The notes under the pieces: generated by a model
The model's input: the letters and a program-made list of their open reading frames with translations, nothing else
What the model was told of the DNA's origin: nothing
Databases searched by the model: none
Assembly (NCBI GenBank): GCA_002104935.1
Contig: MCGT01000067.1
Span: 1-36,011, forward strand
Direction of reading: 5' to 3'
DNA from: Hesseltinella vesiculosa
Lineage: Eukaryota > Mucoromycota > Mucoromycetes > Mucorales > Cunninghamellaceae
Length of the DNA stretch: 36,011 nt
Shown: piece by piece, positions 1-10,800 of the stretch
Layout: the number at the start of each line of letters is the position of its first letter
Position numbering within the stretch: the first letter of the stretch is position 1
Position numbers and translations under genes: made by a program

Positions 1-1615
1 AGAAAAAAAGGTTGGGCGGCGGGCAACCCATCTGGATGACATCTTGAACGTAAGTGCGACAATAAAAAAAAAAAGGTTAGGCGGGCAACTCACCTGGATG
101 ACACCTTGAACGTAAGTGCGACAAGAAAAAAAATAGGACTTGGGCTGGCGGGCAACCCATCTGGATGACAATCTTGAACGTAAGTGCGACAAGAAAAAAA
201 GGTTGGGCGGCGGGCAACTCACCTGGATGACACCTTGAACGTAAGTGCGACAATAAAAAAAAAAGGTTAGGCGGGCAACTCACCTGGATGACACCTTGAA
301 CGTAAGTGCGACAAGAAAAAAAGGTTGGGCGGCGGGCAACCCATCTGGATGACATCTTGAACGTAAGTGCGACAAGAAAAAAAGGCTGGGCGGCGGGCAA
401 CCCATCTGGATGACATCTTGAACGTAAGTGCGACAAGAAAAAAAGGTTGGGCGGCGGGCAACTCACCTGGATGACATCTTGAACGTAAGTGCGACAATAA
501 AAAAAAAAGGTTAGGCGGGCAACACACCTGGATGACACCTTGAACGTAAGTGCGACAATAAAAAAAAAAGGTTAGGCGGGCAACTCACCTGGATGACACC
601 TTGAACGTAAGTGCGACAAGAAAAAAAGGTTGGGCGGCGGGCAACTCACCTGGATGACATCTTGAACGTAAGTGCGACAAGAAAAAAGGCTGGGCGGCGG
701 GCAACCCATCTGGATGACATCTTGAACGTAAGTGCGACAATAAAAAAAAAGGTTAGGCGGGCAACTCACCTGGATGACACCTTGAACGTAAGTGCGACAA
801 TAAAAAAAAAAGGTTAGGCGGGCAACACACCTGGATGACATCTTGAACGTAAGTGCGACAAGAAAAAAAGGTTGGGCGGCGGGCAACCCATCTGGATGAC
901 ATCTTGAACGTAAGTGCGACAAGAAAAAAAGGCTGGGCGGCGGGCAACCCATCTGGATGACATCTTGAACGTAAGTGCGACAATAAAAAAAAAAGGTTAG
1001 GCGGGCAACTCACCTGGATGACATCTTGAACGTAAGTGCGACAAGAAAAAAAGGTTGGGCGGCGGGCAACTCACCTGGATGACACCTTGAACGTAAGTGC
1101 GACAATAAAAAAAAAAGGTTAGGCGGGCAACACACCTGGATGACATCTTGAACGTAAGTGCGACAAGAAAAAAAGGTTGGGCGGCGGGCAACCCATCTGG
1201 ATGACATCTTGAACGTAAGTGCGACAATAAAAAAAAAAGGTTAGGCGGGCAACTCACCTGGATGACACCTTGAACGTAAGTGCGACAAGAAAAAAAGGCT
1301 GGGCGGCGGGCAACCCATCTGGATGACATCTTGAACGTAAGTGCGACAAGAAAAAAAGGTTGGGCGGCGGGCAACTCACCTGGATGACACCTTGAACGTA
1401 AGTGCGACAATAAAAAAAAAAGGTTAGGCGGGCAACTCACCTGGATGACACCTTGAACGTAAGTGCGACAAGAAAAAAAGGTTGGGCGGCGGGCAACCCA
1501 TCTGGATGACATCTTGAACGTAAGTGCGACAAGAAAAAAAGGTTGGGCGGCGAGCAACTCACCTGGATGACACCTTGAACGCAAGTGCGATAATAAAAAA
1601 AAGGTTGGGCCGGCG
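1..1615. repeat. Minisatellite, about 26 copies of a ~60-bp unit
   Basis: The core TTGAACGTAAGTGCGAC recurs about 26 times at 60-68 bp spacing. Units fall into two main types: one with an AAGA-rich run and GGTTGGGCGGCGGGCAAC, the other with a longer A-run and GGTTAGGCGGGCAAC. They also alternate between CATCTGGATGACATC and CACCTGGATGACACC. The last unit (from about 1560) is diverged and stops near 1615. Units are very similar, which points to recent amplification or homogenisation. The array is cut by the left edge, so its true length is unknown. Several frames stay open for 60-195 codons because the unit carries few stops. These are not taken as genes. Confidence 0.95.
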
Positions 1616-1627
1616 ATTCAGGTGCAG

Positions 1628-1635
1628 TATAAAAG
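1628..1635 (+). promoter_or_regulatory. TATA box of the first HTH ORF
   Basis: TATAAAAG lies 37 bp before the ATG at 1672 and only about 13 bp after the last recognisable minisatellite unit. The match to the eukaryotic TATA consensus is exact. Its use is inferred from position. Confidence 0.5.
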
Positions 1636-1671
1636 CATTGGACATTTACACAAATCAGGAAATACACGACA

Positions 1672-2112
1672 ATGCAATTTGTACAAGAAAACGGCAGGAC
1701 GGCAAAACCCGTGCGACCTCCAACTCAGAAAAAAAGGCAATATCAGCGATATTCAAATAAGGTAAAGCACGACACCCTTTTTGAAACCATCCAAAATCCC
1801 AATGTCTCGATTGCAAAGATTGCCCGTCGGCACAGTGTGCATCAGCGCGTAGCGCAGCGCTGGTTTAACGAATTGAAACAGATTCCCCTCCTCCGCCCCG
1901 TGAAGATCAAACGCAATGCTCCAGACATGGAAACAATGATGTTCACCTTTAATACGCGAAACGAGGAACAACCATCAGTTTCTAGCTCTGGATCAAGAGT
2001 AGAAAATATCAACATTGAACATCTGATGAAGAAGCTTGGAGAAATGGGGCTTAGGGAAGAACCATGCGATGAACTGAGTTTGGATTTCGTAAATTTAAAA
2101 ATAAACAAATAA
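1672..2112 (+). CDS. Small helix-turn-helix protein, function unknown
   Basis: This is an intronless ORF of 146 aa. Residues about 32-70 form a likely DNA-binding helix-turn-helix, with the pattern VSIAKIARRHSVHQRVAQRW preceded by a basic stretch (QKKRQYQRYSNKVKHD). The pattern recalls Psq/homeodomain-like or transposase-type HTH units. No catalytic domain follows; the C-terminal half is polar with a short helical segment (IEHLMKKLGEMGL). The ATG follows a good TATA box. It could be a small DNA-binding protein or the N-terminal relic of a transposase. I do not recognise a named family. A second HTH ORF follows about 140 bp downstream on the same strand. Confidence 0.5.
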   Translation: MQFVQENGRTAKPVRPPTQKKRQYQRYSNKVKHDTLFETIQNPNVSIAKIARRHSVHQRVAQRWFNELKQIPLLRPVKIKRNAPDMETMMFTFNTRNEEQPSVSSSGSRVENINIEHLMKKLGEMGLREEPCDELSLDFVNLKINK

Positions 2113-2252
2113 ACTCTGCTTGACTTCCGGGCATTTGTTTTTGTGTCCTTTTTTGGGTCGCACGGAAGTTTGCAAGAGTGGGCTGTTGCTCGAGCAATAA
2201 ATACCTTCGTGATTTTCGACTTCGTAAATTACTACTTTGATTTCATACAATC

Positions 2253-2612
2253 ATGCCCTTCGAACCTTACCCATGCGATTATACCAGCCCTGTTACCTTC
2301 AGGATCTTGGACAGCCTTGGCAAGGAAGCCCCTCAACCAACTTCTATGGATCCAAACAGCTTTGTAATGGTGCCAGCTGTCGAAGAAGCGATCAGCGTTA
2401 GTCATTCGGCTGACAAAAGACTAAGCCCATGCGTACGCTACAAGATTTGGGAATGCAGGTACATTCACAAAATGAAGTATTCTGATATCGTGAATGTGAC
2501 CGGTGCATCCCGTGGCGCTTGTCACAATTACGCCAAGGAGTACCAGCGAAATCCTCCAGTGGATTTGATTTTGCAATTTAATCCTTCCCTGGTTGGTCTC
2601 CTACCTCTGTAA
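2253..2612 (+). CDS. Small HTH-like ORF, function unknown
   Basis: This 119-aa ORF has a helix-turn-helix-like stretch at residues about 62-97 (VRYKIWECRYIHKMKYSDI, then TGASRGACHNYAKEYQ), which resembles the first HTH of resolvase- or transposase-type proteins. Nothing beyond it suggests a catalytic domain. It sits on the same strand as the HTH ORF ending at 2112. An A/T-rich AATAAATA lies about 60 bp upstream. It may be a genuine short gene, or both HTH ORFs may be pieces of one decayed mobile element. No family is recognised. Confidence 0.4.
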   Translation: MPFEPYPCDYTSPVTFRILDSLGKEAPQPTSMDPNSFVMVPAVEEAISVSHSADKRLSPCVRYKIWECRYIHKMKYSDIVNVTGASRGACHNYAKEYQRNPPVDLILQFNPSLVGLLPL

Positions 2613-2671
2613 ATAAATAAATTGATTTACAGTATTCCTACTACTCATGCCTTCACGCACTTCGAAATCAA

Positions 2672-2802
2672 GTTTGCGGGAGTCGGACATCTGGTTTGCG
2701 TGAGGTGGAGATCAGGTTTGCGTGAAGTGGAGATCTGTTTGCGTGAGGTGGAGATCAGGTTTGCGGGAGTCGGGGGTCTGGTTTGCGTGGCTGGAGAACC
2801 AG
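2672..2802. repeat. Short degenerate tandem repeat, ~21-22 bp unit
   Basis: About six imperfect copies of a unit like GTTTGCGTGAGGTGGAGATC lie in a row. Variants carry GCGGGAGTCGG in place of GCGTGAGGTGG. Related GTTTGCGTG words continue more sparsely to about 2860. No coding role is apparent. Confidence 0.7.
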
Positions 2803-2859
2803 ATTCACGTGCACTGGAAATGCTTTGCGTGCAAATCAGACCTGGTTTGCGTGCAATCA

Positions 2860-4048
2860 ATTTTATTTTGCCTGTGAATTGGTTCTCTTTTGCCTGCTAA
2901 AAATTTTATCCTGCGCGCCAATCATCACAAAAAATACTGTACAGTGTTCCAGAAATTGCTGTCGCATTCTAAAAGTCGCATGTCGTTCTGCTTTTGGAAT
3001 CTCATCAGTGATGTTAATATTTCTAGCCAATCAAATTATTACATGGCCAACACTGAAAAAAAGTGGAGTACGATCAGAGGGCGTTTTTTTCCTATTCGTG
3101 CTCCCAAGATAGTTCTTGGATCACAATGTTTGAATCATTAATGATTTTAACCAAGACCATTAGTTAATACAAACGTACACGATAGTTATGATTCAGCTAG
3201 TCTGATCACAGAGATTCGAGCAGAATCGGAATGTGAAATTCTGACTTTTCTTTTTTTTTCAAGATCAATGGATTGACGTAAAATTACGCATGGGTAAATA
3301 GCGTGTTGAGTGGTGATGATACTAATAAAAATAGATCGACTGGTAGAGATCTCCTAGCTAATATTTAGCAGGTTAGTTTTGATGTCTCAAAACTTCAGCT
3401 AAAAAAATGCCATTTTTTTAGTTGACTCCCAGGCGATCTGATCAAATATCAACTTCAAATTCGTCAAAAATCGATTCACATCAAATTTTGCACATGGAGG
3501 GGTAATAATGGTACACACCTCTTAGGCATGGAAGTGATGGGCTAGGGATTGTCGACATGCAATGTAAGCATAAATTATAAAAAATCTCAGGCATATCGAA
3601 AGCTCGGGCCTACTGCTTTATGAGTTTGTGTTCCCTGCAACGAATCGCAACGATTATTGCCCAAATACAGGATATATAAGCTTTAAATAGTAAAAGAAAA
3701 TGCTCTTAGGTCAATTTGCTAATATTCAACGAATCAAAAATAGACTAAAATGGAAAGGAAGAATGGGACGCAGTTGGAGAGTGGGGAAATGGCGGAGTGA
3801 AAAAATAAACTCGCGTTTCACCTTTTTTTTTTGTTTCTTTCTTCTCGTTTTCCTTCATCACGAAAAATGGCCTGTACCAAGCAGGGTAGAAAAAGAAGAC
3901 AAAATACGCCTTCTACGTCACGTATGACCAAGCATTATACATATGAATTGTCTTTTCGATAGCGCCGTTATCTAATCGCTTTTCTCATCAGGCCCTGTCA
4001 AGCGACAAAGACGAAACAAAACAAGGAATGTAACAAAAAGAAGACAGA
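2860..4048. other. Gene-poor A/T-rich spacer
   Basis: I see no convincing gene here. Open frames are short, compositionally A/T-driven and lack recognisable motifs. A TATATAA word at about 3672 precedes an ATG at 3700, but that 75-codon frame looks random. The 5' part of the decayed Fanzor-like gene may begin late in this stretch: a basic segment can be read just before 4049. Confidence 0.5.
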
Positions 4049-7000
4049 ATGCTGATGAAAAAGCAGCAAAGCGTACCGGGAGAGATGAGCGATTCAAGAT
4101 CATCAAGTCGCCTATGTCCCTACCGCATACCCTCTCAACGTGCGCAAGGGAACCAATTGCTTGGTGGAAAGAAGACCAAGACACTCACGATCAAGCATGG
4201 ACTGTACCCATTATTGAAATCGCTACGCAAAGCCGAGAAAGAAATTATTATGGATGGCCTTCAAGCAGTTGTTGATTTTAATCGTCGTGTGTTGATTTGC
4301 AGTCACCTTTTTATCCTGGATTACTTCAACTCCCGCCTCACCAATGGCCTGGATATCCCTCTAGTGTTCCTGGACTATCAGTTTGTCAATGGTGTGTTTC
4401 AGCTTGTCATTGGCCGATCTTGGTTGAACGCCTTTCTCATCACTCAAGAAGTCTGTCAGCACATTGAAGAATCATTTCCCGCATATCTGATTCAGCATCC
4501 TAGTATCCACTGCCCACTGGTCCCTTCTACCATGCTTGGGAAACGCCTGCCCTATTGGATTTTCCAAGATTTTAACTTCTACGGCCCCGCACGTATGCCT
4601 CCAGCATGGTGAATCATGTCGTCAAGGTTTACGACCAAGCCTACATCGGCTACTTGCACGCTCGCCTTACTCGTTCCATCCCAGTAAGTAGCTCAAATAA
4701 CCCTCCACCTCTAACAGATCATCTTTTTTTTTTTTTTTCAATAGGAACTTAATCGCTTTCAAGTTGGAGCCCTTGCGGATTTTGTGTTTGACACGTGTGC
4801 ACAAAACCAAGACTTTGAACCAGTTTGGCCGACGATCAATGTTGAAGATTCTATCGACCATACTATGGTGGATGCCAAGGTCGACACTGCTTTGAACGAA
4901 TTGATAGACGAGACTTGGGACAGATGGACACAACTCGCCATTCGTATTGAACAAGAAGGACCCTTGCCACAGCAAGACGCGGGTGAGGACAACCAAGAAG
5001 AGGATGACAACCTCTCGGTCAGCACAGCCACAGCCATGTCCATCGACACTATCTCAAACCTTGGCATCTCGCGCCTTGATGTTGCTACTGGCCCTTATAC
5101 CTTGCCTCCGCTAGCTGATCCATCTCTCTCAACTGACAATGCTATTCGTAGCCAGGCTCCTCCATCTGCGTCTATTACAACGACAACGATCACCCGGTAT
5201 CCGCACCTGTTTATCAAGATTCTATTTGATGTGTTGTGCAGCTTGGAGCGCCTAAATGAAGATCAACACACCGCACCGGCGCCACAAACCTCTGTTCATT
5301 GGAATTGGACACATCACCAGTTCTCTGGAATGCATGACTGGAGTTATCTGAACCATCACCAGCGGTCAAAGCTCGTCCGTGGTATATCCAAATCCATCAA
5401 CAGCAACACTCCAGTGGACATTGAACGACTGCCTCGTGTCTTTTCTCAGCAATCCCGCCAACAAGTGACCACGCTTGTGGCCGAAACGCAACGAGCTCTT
5501 GCTTCTGGCATATTCTGATCTGGAGCATACCTTGTGTCACCAAAAGCGCGTCTTTTCTCGGCCCTCCCCACACCGCTCTCACCCGAGAATTCATTCAAGT
5601 CTCCCACGATTCTCTTGGTGAAATCATGCGCCATTTCGGATTAGAACACTACGTCGTACCTCAAGCGATTCGCCCAGTTGCTGGACAGTGCATGACAATT
5701 TCAAGATCCTGAACTTGAAAAGGATCCATAGTGAGTAAGTGGGAAACAAAGAGATAAAAAAAAGGTGAGAGCATTGCCGGATAAAAGGTATCTCACGTTT
5801 CATTTTCTAGTCGCGGAATCTTCCTCAATCAGCAGTACACTGATGGCTATTCCGTTTGCGTTCCATTCAAAATGATGTCCGGTGCATCGATCGGCCAATC
5901 TCTTCGACTGACCGACATTAGCCCTGTGGCCATGCAGCAAATGGACGTTTGGGGTATAGATCCTGGCGTCACCGACATCTTTGTAGCATCAAACTCCTCC
6001 GATCCCCGCCGCCGTGCTTACCTCTCCCAGCGGACCTTCCAGATGAACCATTGCTAGCCACACCGCCGAACCCAAGGCATCAGATCCGCCGCTTTTCCAG
6101 TGCTGAATATTATGTCAAAGCTGGCTACCGAAAAACCGTCGCAATTATCAAAGCCTGGAAGCAGCAGCACGACATCACTGAAATTGAGTCGTCCTTTGGA
6201 TCGCCAAAAACATCAGTGCGCCAAAACATCACTGCCTACATCACTGAAAAGCTACGCCATTTGGATCGCTTGCTCTTATTTTATGGCCAAGACATTCAGC
6301 AGCTCCGCTTCTTGAACTACAGGGGCGCGCAGCTCGTTAACCACGAACTGGTCGAGATATTTGTCGACGGTGGTCGCAAGTACGGATCCCATGCCTCCAA
6401 CTGTAACAGCCACGACACATACATGAGCCGGCTAAATGAAGATGGCAGTTTTAAGAGTCGTCGGCGTCAGCATGCCCATCCCTCCCCTCCTCAGCCGAGA
6501 TAATGTCAAAACCAACAAAAAAACTGACTTCTTTTTTTTTCAGCGAGACCAGAAATGGAAAGTGGCGTCCCTTGCCTTTCCAACCATCCACCCAGATACC
6601 CCTTCTGTGCATTGGTGATGGAAGATTTGGCAAATGACGAAAAATATACTGCAGTGTTTGCACGCTTTTTTTTGTCTAACGTGTTAAACAAGTTTTCCTT
6701 TTTTGGCGTCCCACCTAACCCTGTTTGGTTTTTTCTTACACTGCTCAGAATATACACATCAAGGCGAAACTGTTGAATGCCAAGGACCATGGCAAGACAA
6801 TGTTTACGGCTATGTACCAAAAGGTCCACTGACGAATATTGATGATGCCTGTCATTGGAAGCCCGGTTCCTTTGCCGTCCAAATACAATAAGAAGATCGC
6901 GTTCATGCAAGACTGGAAAGGCACGATGAATGAGTCACTGACTTCTTTGTCCTCTAAATCATTGGTTGAAGCCATGGCCACTGCATCAACAGAGCAAGCG

Positions 7001-7166
7001 TCCTCCTCCTCTGCTTGTCCTTGCCTACCGACCCATCTTCTTCCTCAGCTCCACCTGACACAAAGATCCTGATTGGTACAATGGTATGATGGAAACCAGG
7101 CCGCTTCAAAAAAACAGCTGCTGGAACTAACTTTTTTTTTTGCGTCAGATGAACTGTAATATTTGT
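4049..7166 (+). pseudogene. Decayed, divergent Fanzor (TnpB-like) nuclease gene
   Basis: Several disconnected frames together resemble a Fanzor RNA-guided nuclease. An N-terminal helical region lies at about 4160-4610, and 4784-5518 continues it after an intron (acceptor near 4744). An exon ends with a strong donor at 5735. The next exon, from 5811, carries a TDG-type strand and RuvC-I WGIDPG (Asp codon 5959-5961). It is followed by a Fanzor-like EYY / helical / FLNYRGAQ stretch at 6100-6400. An exon from 6544 reads into IGDGRFG (6611-6631), the RuvC-II position. CNIC at 7155-7166 may be a zinc-ribbon remnant. Disruptions: a stop at 4610-4612 whose continuation is in another frame, a stop at 5516-5518, a frame change between 5962 and 6090, and a TGA at 6635-6637. 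It is only distantly related to Fz2 and Fz3. The end is uncertain. Confidence 0.6.
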
Positions 7167-7387
7167 CCCAACCGCTGCCCTTTGCCACTCTGATGAACTG
7201 AGTCGAGAAATGATGTTTCTGCGCTTCCACCTCCTGCTCGAGCGTTGACGTACAGTTTATCCTCCATTCCAATACCTCTAGCTGGTAGCAATTAAATGTT
7301 CGTCTCATGTTTTATTTAAAAATAGGAATGATTGGGTGATTGGAGATGGAGTAAAACGACAGAAATAGAGAGAGAGAGAGAGAGAGG

Positions 7388-7734
7388 CTACGGAGTATCT
7401 AGAGAGAAAAAAACCATCGTCATTTCCCACCCACTTCTTAGGGCTGCTTACCACGTAAATAGATCAAGTATGGATCTTCAGGATGCATTGTTAATGCTTT
7501 GATTAAGATTGAATTGGCTGTGGCCAACTTTCCGTCATTTCTTTCAAGTTCGATGGCTAAACACCACAAGCGAGCTTCCATGCTATAGGTTGCAAGGAGT
7601 GGGCGGATGATAAACCTTTGCTGGCTGACAGGTAGGTGGCGCAAGTTGTCGATCAAATCACGCAGGTGCTCGGCACCATTAGATAGCAATGGTAAGCGTG
7701 GTGGGACAGTGGGTTGCATATTAGGGGACGACAT
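7388..7734 (-). CDS. HAT/TPR-like companion ORF of Fz2, divergently transcribed
   Basis: This small ORF starts at 7734 on the minus strand, 158 bp from the ATG of Fz2. Read straight through it gives 98 aa to 7438. A donor GTAAGC at 7451 and acceptor CTAG at 7399 would give a 97-aa version ending at 7388. The C-terminal half fits a HAT/TPR helix pair: MEARLWCLAIELE, NDGKLATAN, SILIKALTMHPEDPYL. That pattern (RLW..A..LE...G...AN.L..KAL...P) resembles HAT repeats of Prp6-type splicing factors. A homologous ORF lies in the same place and orientation upstream of Fz3, which argues that it is a real, co-inherited gene. Function unknown. The Prp6 resemblance is from memory of the family and needs a profile search. 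Confidence 0.6.
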
Positions 7735-7892
7735 TATGTGAAGTGAGAGAAAGAGGATAAAAAAATGCTTGTGCGGAAGTAAAAAAATAGTCGCGTCTTT
7801 TTCTTGGTTTTTTTTTCTTCTTGTTTCTCTTTTACTTTCTTCATTGACGTACTAGCCATCATTCAGCTTTTCTCCTTATCTTTGATCGTATT
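7735..7892. promoter_or_regulatory. Shared intergenic promoter region of companion ORF and Fz2
   Basis: This 158-bp gap separates two divergent start codons. The right half is pyrimidine-rich on the plus strand (T/C tracts, 7797-7845), typical of fungal promoter or 5' UTR sequence next to a start. No clear TATA box. The equivalent gap at the second module (11879-12016) has the same T-rich layout. Confidence 0.45.
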
Positions 7893-10800
7893 ATGGATGT
7901 ACCACGACCACCGCCCATCGGTGCAAACAAACACTTGTTACAGTCATGGTTTTTAGTGCTTATCAACGTCCCAATCCCCACTCTGCAAGCGTTGACGAAC
8001 GATGAAGCACGATTCGCTGAAGATCACCTTTTAACCCCTCAACAAACCATGATATTGCTCACCGCGGTACGTAAGTATCGCCAAGGTAAACTCGCCTCCT
8101 CAAGAGTGGGAGAATATATCTATTCCTCACCTTTTCTTTAAAAAAAAATGGTCAGGGCTACGAGAATGTACCGCATGTGGATCACCTCACCATGCAACTA
8201 GTCGATCACGTCAATGTCCTTTCCATGTGCCCCCAGATCACCGTAAGTGCATCTTCCTTTTGCACTTCTGGTACCCGTGCTGACTTTTCCGTCCTCTCTC
8301 TCTTTCTCTGATAGCAATCTTGGCGACAACCAGCACAGACAGAGAAACCTTGGCGGAGATAAGAAACCTGCAACAACAAGGCGACCTTCAACGCCAAGCT
8401 GCTGCAAGAAACCCACATCCACCTGAATTTTGCAACACTTGTGGCCTTCCAGGACACTCCAGAGCATCCCACCCTGCCTGTCCCATGCGAGCTATGAGCA
8501 AGCTGCAGTACATGTCGAGCCGATTACCTGGAAACGAAGAGTACACCCGCGTTCGCAGTCTTGATAGCATTGTCCGAACACCGTTTCGCCATCACCTCCT
8601 GGCAGCGATCAATGAAAAATCTGCTTACGTGCGCAGAACCATGACGTGACTTCAGCTGTTTTTAGTGGACTACGCCACGAATCATCCTAACCAAGTCCCT
8701 CCGTTCCTCTTCCAACAAAATGGTCTCTATGTGATATCTCAGCTAACAAGAGGTCGCATGAATAAATTCCAAGAAGCCTTGGACGAACGGATGCCAGATA
8801 CCGTCTTGGAACACTGGCAGGCATATGAGCAGTCCTTGCATCAGCTTGCCACGTATGACATGCCCGGCCATACACAAGAATTGACCATAGCCTGCAAGCT
8901 GCAGGCATCTTGCAATCGTAACCACGTGACGGAAAACTTCGAATCTAGAATCAAGCAATATGTGAAGTTTCGATATGCCGTTCATGGCCTGGTACGTAGG
9001 AAAAAAAAAGGCCGAGGTGGTTGGAAGGTTTGGCCAGGGACGATCTTCTAAACTCTACGATTTCATTCCATTTGTAGCTTCCTCCCTCCCGGGTCTTGGC
9101 CGCCATAAAAGATCATGTTTATGAGTGCTTCGCCCTGGAAACACGGATTCAAACTCCCGTCCCCGATACTATCCCCTCCATGTACAGGAACCAAATGGTG
9201 GTTATCTTAAATGAACTCTGGGCAATGAAACCAATTGATCTGCCTACGATTACCCAGGAAACCATTCGAGCCGATCCAGGTCAGCATTTGCCAATCCTTA
9301 TCAGTATCTTACAGGTTTACGATCACCATCGAGCCATCAATAGCAATAACAACAGTACCATTGCAATCCATCATTCACTATTTTGCCGATCCCATCAAGC
9401 AAGCCACGTTTTATAGACATTACGCCCGAGAACATCCAAACATTTGTTGGTGAGCATTCTGAAACAAACAACAGGGCAATGACATCATTACCCCCATTCG
9501 TGCGCAAGCTGCATCAGTATTGGACCATTTTCCAATTTGAAAAACTCGGATACCAAACGTAAGCTTAAAAAAAAAAAAAAAGAGAGAGAGTGCATTCACC
9601 TGCGCTTTTTTTCCTTCTATTTTTAGCTTTGAGGATCTACGAGACGACTGGATCACTGGTAAAATGTTTTCTGGTGTCATGCGTTCTGACGGTGTGCAGC
9701 TACACATCGTTTTCTCAAGATTACATCATGGACCTGATATGCCTGTGGTAGCCACTCCTGACCTTGCCAATGAAGATGTCAATGGTTTCACCCTTTCTGG
9801 CGTCGACCCTGGCCGTCGTGCTGTGGTGACGGTCTCTTACGGAAGAGGCAATGACCCCCACGGCATTCGATCTATGAGCTCGAAAGAGTATCGAACGGCA
9901 AGCCGAGAAATACACGAGCAGCATCACCTTGAACATCGGAAGTCGCTACCACTGCCCCCTGCTCCTGGTCCGCCCCTCCCCTATCACACTATGGCTGAAA
10001 TCGAGACTAATACGCCTATGGCCGCCACTGCTGATCCCCTGACAATCCGCGAATCCATCCATCACAAGCTTCTATGCTCAGAGTCCGCGTTGGCATTCTA
10101 CGACATCTCACATGCCCGTTCCCGCTTTGAGCTTCGAAAAGGCCAGCAGAGGGCCATTGCGATGACGGCTAACTACATCACGACTGGATCCAAAAAATAC
10201 AACCGATCATGCAGAGTGAAGCGGCACACACGACGAAATCGCAAACAAAGGAAGCGCAAGGCACAACGACGGCGCCAAGTTCGACAGTCTCGCCTCAAGG
10301 CCGAATACGATGACATTGTGCAATGTATTGAGCGACTGAGCGCAGCGCGAGACCAGCAGGCATATCACATGGACCAACTCCTTCGCGTGTCATTGGACGA
10401 TCCAATGTCCCTTCAACCTCGGACCCGCTCTGTCACCCAACGCCAAGCATTTGCGGTGTCACTGAATGAAGCTCTGGATATGTTCGTCAGTGGGCATGAC
10501 CATGCAACAACGACGCTGACCACTGAGATTGAAGAGCTCGAGGAACAAAAACAAGCAATCCAACGCCAATACCTGACCTCAAGTGGCCAAAGGTGAACAA
10601 AAAAACAATAGAATGCCTCACAGCAAAAGGCTCACCCTCCCTTTTTTTATCTTCTATTCTTCTAGCCGCGTACGTGCCGTGAAACATCAATTCAGTGGAT
10701 CTTTGGAACCCGCAAACGGCCTGCCATTGATATCCTTTGGTGCAGCGATGGTTGGAAGAGATGGGGTCCATCTGCGTGGCCACACCTGTGGGACGAACAG

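Noticed and set aside
1..1615. CRISPR-like array or protein-coding repeats
   Set aside because: Units are directly adjacent with no unique spacers, and the DNA is eukaryotic. Open frames in it are periodic by-products of the repeat.
3700..3927. 75-codon ORF after a TATATAA word
   Set aside because: Composition follows homopolymer runs (poly-F), with no motif and no neighbour to support it.
3972..4184. Possible companion ORF for the first Fanzor relic (minus strand)
   Set aside because: No similarity to the HAT-like companions; it overlaps the coding strand of the relic and looks like a shadow frame.
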